From contig SADC01000900.1 of the NCBI GenBank assembly GCA_004194705.1, forward strand, positions 228,609 through 292,608: 64,000 nucleotides of DNA, given 5' to 3'. Under the pieces are notes generated by a model that worked only from the letters and a program-made list of their open reading frames with translations, was not told where the DNA came from and ran no database searches. The position numbers and the translations under genes are program-made. Every line of letters begins with the position of its first letter. The first letter of the stretch is position 1. This document shows positions 34,547 through 44,019 of the stretch, piece by piece. The DNA comes from Ditylenchus dipsaci. Lineage: Eukaryota; Nematoda; Chromadorea; Rhabditida; Anguinidae.

Positions 34547-35872
34547 GGACGGTAATTTTTTCTGCCCCAAATTTGAAATCCCCTTAATTACTCTTTTTTG
34601 CCCCCAAATTACTTTTTTCTGCCCCTAAATTTTCAAAAAAATGCCCCAAAATTTTTGTTCAGTGGGCTAATTCAGTGTGCCCTACTCAATTTTCTCATTG
34701 TTTTATGGTTTTCATGTGTTTAAAGTATCTTGTTGTGTGCGAGTCTCACAAAATTGACCATTAGTGAGGTATTTTGGTTAATCTTTTTCAACTATTTATA
34801 GGTCTTATTTTTCTTGTTTTTAGACTATATTTGACTTCTGGTGGTTGATTTTTTTACTTTTCATGGTGGTTTTTCAGGTAAATTTCACAGATTACGGTGA
34901 GAAGAGCTCAAGATCAATGTTAAAGTTGTCCATCAATCAAAAGATTCTCGCATCGGTTGGCTTAATCTTTATTTTTTAGCTTTTAGATATTGTTTTCAGA
35001 AGCTTGTATTTGTGATTTTAGATTCGCTGGTCAGGTAAATTTTTATTTTTGACACAATTCGCATACAACTTGAAAAAGTCGTCAGCGCACGTAACGTCAA
35101 TTCAGAATTTTTTCGCCAACGTGATAACTATTGACTTTGTCAAGCTGTATATGGTAGCAATGTCACTTTCTATGTGCCTTCGTGCTCCACCTTCGAGACA
35201 GTATGACTAGGCCTTCGTAACATAACTGTCGGATCACGTTAACTTGTATACAAGAGGCTGCCTAGCGAGAGTGGTTATAAGCCACATACTATTTTACCAT
35301 CATCGTTTGCTAGATTTATATCATTAATTTTCAGATAGAATGGGTCATCAAGGCATTTTATTCTGATCGCGGAATTTCTCTTTTGCTGTCTATAATCGAT
35401 CAGTATTTTGGTCATGGACGACAGTTGCTCAGTTTGGTCAGTAATCGTGGTATGTGTGGTAACTAAAACTACTAAAAACAAAAAGTACTAAGTGACTATC
35501 ACACGTGCAGATTCTTAAAAGTCTGTGGTTCAGAGCTAGGAATTATTGTCATTAAGATAATGAATAATGATAATTAAAAAAAACCTGAAAAGTAAAAAAA
35601 TCAACCACCAGAAGTCAAATATAGGCTGGAAACAAGAAAAAATAAGGCCTATAAATAGTTGAAAATGACTAACCAAAATACCTCACTAATGGTCAATTTT
35701 GTGAGACTAGCACACAACGAGATACTTTAAACACATGAAAACCATAAAACAATGAGAAAAATTGAGTAGGGGACACTGAATTAGACCTATACCCACTGAA
35801 CAAAATTTGGGGGCATTTTTTTGAAAATTTGGGGCAGAAAAAAGTAATTTGGGGGCAGAAAAAGTACCGTCC
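34547..35872. mobile_element. DNA element with 9-bp TSD and GGACGGTA termini (copy 2)
   Basis: Starts GGACGGTAATTTTTTCTGCC and ends GGCAGAAAAAGTACCGTCC, flanked by the perfect 9-bp duplication GTTATCAAC (34538-34546; 35873-35881). Subterminal units of TACTTTTTTCTGCCCCAAAT. No transposase frame seen. Contains the structured core at 35062-35270. The 9-bp duplication suggests a Mutator-type or related transposase acting in trans. Confidence 0.85.
35062..35270. other. Structured two-hairpin core, copy 2
   Basis: Hairpin I: CATACAACTTGAAAAAGTC (35062-35080) with GACTTTGTCAAGCTGTAT (35133-35150). Hairpin II: CGTGCTCC (35181-35188) with GGATCACG (35231-35238, one mismatch), enclosing GACAGT (35197-35202) with ACTGTC (35225-35230). 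Confidence 0.55.
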
Positions 35873-36330
35873 GTTATCAACCCTTGTCAAATCAAACAAG
35901 GTAAAGCTAGCGAGAATCAAGAAGATCGTGGACGAATTCCTGAGAAAAAACAAATCTCGCGTCGCAGCTGTAGCAAAACACCTTATAATTTAATTTATCA
36001 TTGAAGTGAAATAAAAAGACGATCAATTTATTTTGTTTGTTATCGTTTTTAAGTTCTGTTGCAAAAACTTGGAAAAATTCTGCCAAAAAAGCTGTTTTCA
36101 AAAATAGAGTTCGACGCTTTTTTTTGATTTAAATTTGATTCCGAAAATGTTTATAAACAAGAAAAATGGGCGCTACCGGAGTATATTCGCCCCCCCCTGC
36201 CTAAGATGCGCTTAGAGATGCGCGCACTCACTTACCTTAGACATAATTCCGAGCAAGACTCTTGATATACTCCGGTAGGGTCGAAAAATGCATAAAATTT
36301 TATATTTTGAATTTTCAGTAAAGTACAAAC

Positions 36331-36435
36331 CAATCTTCTAGCCGATGATGTGGCACTTCCAAGGTTGTTGACAGTGCTATTACTAGTGCCTAGGGTGTTA
36401 TAAGCATACTGTCTTTCCGATAACCTTTTCATCAT
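36331..36435 (-). CDS. Candidate first coding exon, unidentified protein (35 codons)
   Basis: Starts ATGATG at 36435, 27 nt after a TTTCAG acceptor and with an in-frame TAA between acceptor and ATG, so it reads as a true 5' start (possible spliced-leader site). Encodes MMKRLSERQYAYNTLGTSNS, then a Ser/Asn/Ala-rich stretch ending SARRL at a GTTTGT donor (phase 0). Downstream exons would lie at lower coordinates and were not found. I do not recognise the family. It overlaps the stop codon of the 68-codon ORF immediately upstream, so one of the two could be untranslated in any given transcript. Confidence 0.35.
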
Positions 36436-36638
36436 TTTGGCTGTGTTTTAGACTCTCTGAAAGAGTGAGACTGTCCTAGCAACGGCTGCTTCTCTGCAGT
36501 TTGATTTTGAGCTGTGTTCGGACTCAGTGATTTTTCAATATCCAGTTTCTTGGTGAAATCTATTTTGGCAGAATTGTGTGGGTTAATAGCATCTTGATCT
36601 GGCTTTTTAGAGTTTGGAATGCAATCAGTTTTATTCAT
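36432..36638 (-). CDS. 68-aa upstream ORF overlapping the next ORF by ATGA
   Basis: Starts at 36638, 5 nt after a TTTTAG acceptor. Hydrophilic, with a dileucine-like segment EKQPLLGQSHSF, and it ends KTQPK. Its TGA is embedded in the ATGATGA that starts the following ORF. It could be a short cistron, an upstream regulatory ORF, or part of a gene whose splice I missed. No family recognised. Confidence 0.3.
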   Translation of the reverse strand: MNKTDCIPNSKKPDQDAINPHNSAKIDFTKKLDIEKSLSPNTAQNQTAEKQPLLGQSHSFRESKTQPK

Positions 36639-37269
36639 TTGACCTAAAACTAATTATAAAATAGTAGAAATAATTGAACACTAGTTATTCTGTGCACGAA
36701 TAAACAATGAAAAAATATAACTCAACATAAAATATGGGCTTTATCTTTCAATGGGGTTTTTTTCGCCTAAGTTCCCCTCTTGTTTTTTTTTGAGTGATGT
36801 TTTAGGCTTTAGGCAAGGGTAGGCCAGCTCATTAGGACGGACTTAAACATAATATGTTATGAACATATTATGAATATTATGTTATAATATATTATGTTAG
36901 ACTTTCATATCATTATGTTAGACTTTAAAATCACAAAAAAACAACGATGGGACCAAGGCAAAGAAGACTCCCATTGACTCCTATTTTGATATTTTGTGCA
37001 ACTACCGCATTTCCTCTAATAAACTCCTCGACGCGTTCATTTTTCAAAGTCCTCCACATCTAAGGGGTCGTTTATTAGAGCGGGGGCGTTGATTGGAGCA
37101 GAAACGTTTGTTTTTCGAACTCTCAGAGTCGAAGGCAGCGAACAAAATCAGACTCAACGTGGTCAAAACAAAGGCTTCATCGTACAATGGGCTCCATTTT
37201 TTCTTCTGGCCTCTCTAGTATTGTTTTTTCGAATTTTTTTTAATATTTATTTGTTTGTCCCTAATGGCT

Positions 37270-37683
37270 TGTTCACGTAGTTCGAGTTCGACTTTGAGTT
37301 CGATTTTGGATTTTTGGCTACGTGAACACCTCTGATCCGAACTCGAACTTAAACTCGAACACAAAGTCGAACTCGAAGATTTTCACGTATTTCGAGTTCG
37401 ACTTTGAGTGCGAGGTTAAAGGATTTCATGTGTATACCTTGGACCCCTTGTTGAGTAAACTCACCAAAATCAATTTTCAGTATTTTTGGCCACTCTGGGG
37501 TGAGATTCTGAGTGACTCAAGTCACATAAATAAATAACTTCAAGTCCGATCTCGAATTCGAAGTACGTGAACACCTTCGACTTTGAGTTCAAGTTCGAGT
37601 TAGGATCTTCGTCTACGTGAACACTTTTGGTCTGAACTCTAACTTGAACTCAAAGTCAAACTCGAAGTACGTGAACAAGCCAT
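37270..37683. repeat. Inverted-repeat element rich in TCGAGTTCGACTTTGAGTTC units
   Basis: Ends GGCTTGTTCACGTAGTTCGA and TCGAAGTACGTGAACAAGCC mirror each other; several internal TTCACGTA/TACGTGAA units subdivide it. Confidence 0.75.
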
Positions 37684-38129
37684 AATCAATAACAAAAAAT
37701 ATATATGATGAATAATCGTAACCACAAATCACTCATGTATTTCACCGATTTGCTAAAATAACTTTTCCAAATTTTCCCCGAAAAATCGACAAGGGACGAA
37801 AGGAGAAACGGTACCCTTTATACAATAGAGCCCTTGATTTTATCTAAGGTTCATAAAGAATACCACAATCAATCAAACAATGGGAAATCTCGGGTAAACA
37901 GTATTTGAATCATCATTTTCAAACACCAAACATTCGTCCCTTCTTAATGTTCTTTTTGGTTTCGGAGGCCATAGCCACCGCCTGCCGAATAGAAGAGCGT
38001 GCAGTTGTCAGTTCAAACTGTCTCTCTGAAATCGGCTAATAATGCTTGTAGCGGATTTTGCAGTGGATTTTGCAGAAAAACACATTTTAAGCAAGAATAG
38101 CAATTTGTACTAGATAAATGGCCTTAAAG

Positions 38130-39011
38130 GGGCATGCCCGTGCGTTAAGGCGCGAACCAGCAGTTTTTTTTTCGAATTTTTTCGAATCGTCCCATTTTTC
38201 ACTCGTTCTGCGTCAAATCTGATATAGATGACCTTATACTGCTTTTAAAAACTAGACAGAAAACTTAAAAAATCTAGACAAGAACGAATGTAAAAATTTA
38301 TCGAGAAAGAAAAGAACTGCTGGTTCGCGCCTTTTCTCCACATCGGGCACGATCATGCCCTTTAAGGGGCCTTAACGGGGCACGCTCGTCGCTGATGGGA
38401 ATATTTTGAAAGGCGGGTACCAGGCCAATTCAAACGAGAATTTATTTGACGAAATTTCGGAAAAGTCGAGGAAAAATTATACCTCCAATGGGAATCGAAC
38501 TGACCACCGACCTTCACAGTCCGCCGCCGTTTCACCACTAGGCACCGATGCTATTAAGCACTGCCAATGTTTTAGATTACTTATTCCCCGTCAAATACTC
38601 AACAAAATGTTTTTGAAAATAATTCTTTTTTGAATTGACCTGGTACCCGCCTTTTGAAATATTCCATCGGCGGCGAGCATGCCCCTTTAATTGGAGCAGG
38701 GCGTTTATTAGAGCAGGGGCGCCTATTAGATGAAATACGGTAACCAACTGGAGCAGGTCAGGTGACGGTATTTAAAGGGGCATGCCCGTGCGTTTCAAAA
38801 AGTTAAGGCGTGGACCAGCAATTTTTTTTTAAATCGTTCTATTTTCACTCGTTTTGCGTCAAATCTAATATTAATGACCCTATACTACTTTTAAAAACTA
38901 GGCAAAAAACTTAAAAAATCTGAATGCATATTCATGTAAAACTTGATCGAGAAAGAAAAAAGTGCTGGTCACCGCCTTTCTCCGTGTCGAGCACGGGCAT
39001 GCCCCTTTAAG
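38130..39011. repeat. Cluster of three TTAAAGGGGCATGC-family elements
   Basis: Two related copies (38130-38370, 38775-39011) start TTAAAGGGGCATGCCCGTGC and share GACCAGCA- or GAACCAGCA-type interiors. Between them is a third (38370-38692) with GGCGGGTACCAGGCCAATTC / GAATTGACCTGGTACCCGCC ends and a tRNA-like insert. AAAGGGGCATG ends with TTAA suggest piggyBac-like target choice. Confidence 0.65.
38484..38550 (-). repeat. tRNA-like sequence inside the palindrome cluster
   Basis: On the minus strand: TAGTGGTGAAACGG (38540-38527) as an A-box-like segment and AGTTCGATTCC (38501-38491) as a near-perfect B box, about 25 nt apart. Probably a tRNA-derived insert; a full cloverleaf is not obvious. Confidence 0.5.
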
Positions 39012-40040
39012 CTGAGGGCTACATTTTCTGATTCTTATTTCATTGTATATACCCGATTTTCAAGGAAACCGATCAAACTGTAAAATCTCATTTTTTTTCT
39101 ATTCACTAAACACGAAAAAAATTATAATAGCCATCCATGGGATTAAGCACAAAAGTTAAGTTTTTAAAGCTGATTTTTGTTAGATACAAAATAGCTAAAA
39201 ACTTGTGGGGCCAAGAAAGTTGGGTGACCAAGGCGTCCAAAAAGTAAAATTTTCGTGGTCAGTCTCAGAGACGGCTATTTGGCTGTTTTTCGTGTTTGAT
39301 GAGTCCAAAAACACGTAAAATTTCAAAGAGCAAAAATTAAAGGGTTTACATTTTACACTTTCCCTCGTTCAACTTAGACAAAATTTATTGTGCACAGGCT
39401 TTTCAGTAAGATTTTTCAACTTTTTATTTGATAATTCATATTTTTTCTGTGCCTCTCTAACAGTTAACCAAACCTAGCAGCGAATCTTGTAAAAGTAAAT
39501 AATGCACTATATATTTGATTTATAAAAATAGGCAAGTGGATGCGCATGGAGGAAGTTAACGAAGTTGACAGTTGTTTTAGAACTATCTATTCTATGTGCC
39601 TAAACCCTTACTGCAAAGTTAGACAATGTGGAACACACAATGCCGCATTGTGAGCAATTTGTGTGTAGCATTATTGCAAGGTCCAGCTGTTTCAACCTAA
39701 AAAACGAATCTTTCGTTTGAATTCACCCGAGAAATGTTGCCCAACTTTTTTTATTATTTTGGGTGACTGAGTTAGCAGCTACCTTTTTTTTCAAAACTGT
39801 GTATAATTGTCCAAGATCACAAAAATTTCATTTTTAAATATATTTTGGATTCATTTACAAAAAGGATTATACAATGTAAAATCGAGAATGATTTTTAAAG
39901 GTTTATTATTTTTTGAGTTTGCCATTTTTTGACAATTTTTGCTGTTTCTTTGCATACTTTTGAATTTTTTTGTTTTAACCGCTAAATCTAGCCCCAGTAC
40001 TCAATCAGCTTTTACTTGTATCAAATAAACGACAAAAAGG
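39011..40040. other. AT-rich, nothing recognised
   Basis: No open frame with coding composition and no mirrored ends found. Confidence 0.5.
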
Positions 40041-40048
40041 CCCTATTT

Positions 40049-40241
40049 CAGGGTTCTCATCTCAAAATTTTGAAAAAAAAACGACATTTGGATAAAAAAG
40101 AACATGACATCATTTTATCCAGTGCTTATTGCCATTTTGAAGCGAAAAAAAAAGATTTTGACTAAAAACTTCAAAAATAAAAATAAAATTTGGGTCATTA
40201 AAAATAACAAATCTTTTTAAAAAAGACGGATGAGAACCCTG
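40049..40241. mobile_element. hAT-like MITE, CAGGGTTCTCATC termini
   Basis: 193 bp, termini CAGGGTTCTCATC / GATGAGAACCCTG, flanked by CCCTATTT (40041-40048) and CCCTATCT (40242-40249), an 8-bp duplication with one change. Related to 15743-15955 and to a single end near 265-290. Confidence 0.8.
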
Positions 40242-40834
40242 CCCTATCTTTTGTCTTCACCCATACCTGCATGCCTTATTTTGACAATATTTTTTCTTGG
40301 TAAAACAGCTCTAACAAAATCCATCGGCATAATTTATATTTTAGTGTTGCAGCTAGAGGGTTGAGCAAAAACTAAGAACGAAAATGACAAAATTTTAGAT
40401 AAACAAGGTTTTCGATTAAAACACAGTAAGATAAAAGACATTAATGTAAAACGCACAAATTAAGGCTAAATTTTGATTGATGTTAGCAAGTTAAATTTAA
40501 AAGAAAAGTATAAAATTCTCTGCCAACAAAATTTCTTTGCCTTTGGTCTAGCCCAAAGAACATAGTAAGAAAAAAAAATTATAAAATAACAGGAATTTCC
40601 ATCTCTTGTTGACTCAGAACCCATTTATACCCGCTGCTGCCGTCAAAATTCATTAAGGAACATATTTTCTTTTTTCTAGCCCTATGTGGAATTTCAGCCA
40701 AAACAGAAAAAAACTAAATTAGTAGGATATAATGCAGGATATCATAGGATATAATATAAAAAATGTTATTTTATAGCTCGTAAAATAATTAAACTGAATA
40801 TAGTACGAAATTTTACATTTCGGTTTTCTTATTA

Positions 40835-40978
40835 CAGTCGAGTCTCGATATAACGCGACCCCTCCGGACCGTAAAAAGGTCGCGGTATATCAAAGGTCGC
40901 GTTATATCGAAGGTAAATTTGACTGACTTCCTTTTGCTGGGATTAGTTGAAGGGTCGCATTATATCGAGACTCGACTG
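40835..40978. mobile_element. pogo-like MITE, CAGTCGAGTCTCGATATAAC termini
   Basis: 144 bp, ends CAGTCGAGTCTCGATATAAC and TTATATCGAGACTCGACTG, with TA on the left. It is followed within 3 bp by another pogo-type terminus (CAGTCAAACCTCGATAATCC), a second insertion or tandem. Confidence 0.7.
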
Positions 40979-42286
40979 TGCAGTCAAACCTCGATAATCC
41001 GCCACCCCAAAAAGTTCGTTCCAGCCTATGGTCCGACACTTTTTTTACTCCGATTTCTGAACATTTTCGCTAGTTCTGTTTTGACAGTCTGGTCGCAAAT
41101 ATCATGGCGGTTTATCGAGGTTTTGTTTTTTCAGAGTAATTTTTTTCATAATTCTGTAAGACGATCGGCAAAATTAAAATCCTCACGATATTTGCGACCA
41201 GACTGTCAAAACAGAACTAGCGAAAGCTACTAAGGTTAGTGAGTAACCGTTTGCGTTCTCTGACCCAAAATGGTGTTGCAGGTTCGATTCAACGCGGTGA
41301 CATGCTATTTATTTTGGCTTTTTGACCAGTTCTAGGTGTAATTTTAGTCGCTGATCCCGAATCTTGCGCCAAAAAGTCTAATTATCTCTAAATCTGGTCA
41401 AACAAGCCAAAAATAATAGCGTGCCACCCAGGGTTGGCAAGAAGAGGCTTTTCAGGCCACCTCTGAGGCCACCTCTTTTTTTTTGTAAAGTACAAACTAT
41501 TGTAAAGTACAAACTACTAAGGTTTGTATTACTTCGATTTTTTAACTATAATATGCGCTTTCGAGATTTCTATAAAGAGATAAGGAAAATGTCTTCAGAT
41601 TGGTATATAAAAATATCAGATGCGCTAGTAGGGATAAACTTTTTAAAAAGCAATCTGTTGGATTCTATTCTGGGCCAAAAATAACGGAAACACTTACGCA
41701 CCGCGCCATGGAGACCACTCTCTCATGCCTACCTTATATTCTCTATTAACCCCCACTCTCTAATAATCCCCACCTTACGGACCTCATATCTCAGCCTAGA
41801 TCAAACATTACACAAATTTGTTTTTTTTTGCGTTTTCTTAATTAGCACGAGCTCTCCTGAATCCACTTTTCAGATTTTGGTCGACTGCCTGAAAATCTCC
41901 AAATCGACCTCAAAGTTTTCCGATTTTTCAGCGGTTGAAAAATAATCCCCCATGGGATTAATAGAGAATATACGGTAACCACTTTTCCTACCACCCCTTT
42001 CCCCCAGTTTAAAAAAATGACCCAAAATTACCTACTGAACTAATAGTTTTCTGCTCAACAAGCCAAAAAAATATTTTCAAACACTTACTGAGCCACAAAT
42101 TCGAATTCTCTCTAAAAATTAGTTTAGGAGCCTCTTAGCTCTCTGAGGAAAATGCTCTTTTTAATGCATTGCCCTATGTTCTCTCGGAACGCATCAAAAA
42201 TAGGGAATAAAAAAATAAAAAAATTTTGGTTCTTTCCCGTTATCCCGACCACTCTTGATTTTGCACTTTTTGTGCTCAATACTTTC

Positions 42287-42583
42287 AATTCCCAACTTAG
42301 TAGCGGAAGCCCATAGGCGGAGCCGAGCCCACACATATGGGCTTCCGCTATGTCGCTTTTGGATTCTACCCATAAGTCCACCTCCCACTCTACCTTCCAC
42401 CACCTAGGGTATGGGTAGATTCTATGCGTAGATTCCAAAAGCGACTGAGCGGAAGCCCATAGGTGTGGGCTTATGGTGGGGTTTTTTTAGATTCCCTACA
42501 AGACCGTGGTTTGGTGTGTGATAGGTAGTGTGGAGGTAGGGTGGGAGGTGGGCTTATGGATAGAATCCAAAAGCGGATGGGTA
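42287..42583. repeat. Palindrome of GAAGCCCATA / TATGGGCTTC units
   Basis: Mirrored blocks GCGGAAGCCCATAGGC, TTTTGGATTCTACCC and GTCCACCTCCCAC with their complements. Long frames on both strands follow from the palindrome. Confidence 0.65.
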
Positions 42584-43028
42584 GAATCCAAAGTAGAAGT
42601 TACTCAGAATCAATTTATTAACAAATACAATGTATCATTCCAGCCATCTTTCAATAAAAATTTGACTAAAATAAGCGAAGATAGGTAAAAAGGCAAAAAT
42701 TCAAGGACCATTGCCGTCTACGGCCACGCAAATTTAGACTTTTTGAATTGGCGGGGGACAGCTAAACTACTGCAAAAATATTTTTTGAATTATTGTTTAT
42801 TTTCATTTTAAATTATAATTTATGTGTATTGGTCGAAGCGTGTCATCAGGAATTATAATTAAGTTGTAGTGCAGTGGCTGTGTTAGATCTTGTCCGATCT
42901 GGCAATGTCAAGCAGCGTTGGTTCGACTAGTAGATCGTTCAAAATTTTGGAAAAATTTAATTTGCAAACTAAAAATAATTCAAAAAATATTTTCGCAGTA
43001 ATTTATCTGTCCCCCGCCAATTCAAAAA

Positions 43029-43965
43029 GGACGGTACTTTTTTCTGCCCGCTAATTACTTCTTTCTGCCCGCTAAATCTTTTTTCTGCCCGCAAATTTGA
43101 AATGCCGCTAATTACTCTTTTTTGCCCGCTAAATACTTTTTTCTGCCCGCAAATTACTTTTTTCTGCCCGCAAATTTTCGAAAAAATGCCCGCAAATTTT
43201 TTCTTCACTGGGTACAGGGCTAATTCACTGTCCCCCACTCAATTTGCTTATTCTTTTGCGGTTTTCATGCGTTTTGAGCATCTTGTTGTGGGCTGGACCC
43301 ATATAATTCAGCATTATTTGGATATTTCGGTGAGTCTTCTTTAACTGTTATCAGGCTGAAATTCTTGTCGTTTCTTAGCCGATATTTGACTTCTAGTGAT
43401 TATTTATTCAGATTAATGTCGTGTACTTTAGTGTAGGGATCTCAGCAGCCTTGTCCAACAATCGTGGAGTGCCCGTATCGCTCTGCTTAGAATTCCTTTT
43501 ATGGCTTTTAGGCGTCATTTCCAGAGCATTAAATTCTGAATTTTAGGTTTGCTGATCAGGTATTTTTTCTTTATACACAATTCGTGTTGCGACTGCATAC
43601 AGCGTGACAAAGTCGTCAACGTCCCTAGCGTCAATTAAAAATATTTTGGTCGATTTGGGAAACATGGACTTTGTCACGCTGTATGTGGTCCAACTACCAC
43701 TCTCTATGTGCCTTTGTGCTCCACCCACAAGACAGCATGGCTAGGCCTCCGTAACATAGCTGTCGGAGCACATTAACTTCATGCAAGAGGCTGCCTAGCG
43801 AGAGTGATCTATTCTGGTATTTTAGTTCATTTATATTCAGGTTTTTCTCGTGAATCAAAGAGTGTCTAATTTCCTTCTCAATGCCTACTTCGATGATAAG
43901 TAAGTAAAAAAAAAAGATTTAGCGGGCAGAAAGAAGTAATTAGCGGGCAGAAAAAAGTACCGTCC
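43029..43965. mobile_element. DNA element with 9-bp TSD and GGACGGTA termini (copy 3)
   Basis: Starts GGACGGTACTTTTTTCTGCC, ends GGCAGAAAAAAGTACCGTCC, flanked by the perfect duplication ATTCAAAAA (43020-43028; 43966-43974). Same family as 34547-35872. It is inserted inside an older GGCGGGG/TTAA-family palindrome (about 42700-44015). Contains the structured core at 43596-43805. Confidence 0.88.
43596..43805. other. Structured two-hairpin core, copy 3
   Basis: Hairpin I: CATACAGCGTGACAAAGTC (43596-43614) pairs perfectly with GACTTTGTCACGCTGTATG (43667-43685). Hairpin II: TGTGCTCC (43715-43722) with GGAGCACA (43765-43772), enclosing GACAGC (43731-43736) with GCTGTC (43759-43764). Confidence 0.55.
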
Positions 43966-44019
43966 ATTCAAAAAGTCCAAATTTCCGTGGCCGTAGACGG
44001 CAATGGTTCTTTAAGTTGG

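Noticed and set aside
41240..41300. tRNA-like GGTTCGATTC at 41281-41290
   Set aside because: A B-box match but no A box at the right distance and no cloverleaf.
41421..41684. 87-aa plus-strand frame ending NLLDSILGQK
   Set aside because: Begins in GAGGCCACCTCT repeats, has no clear acceptor and no recognisable domain.
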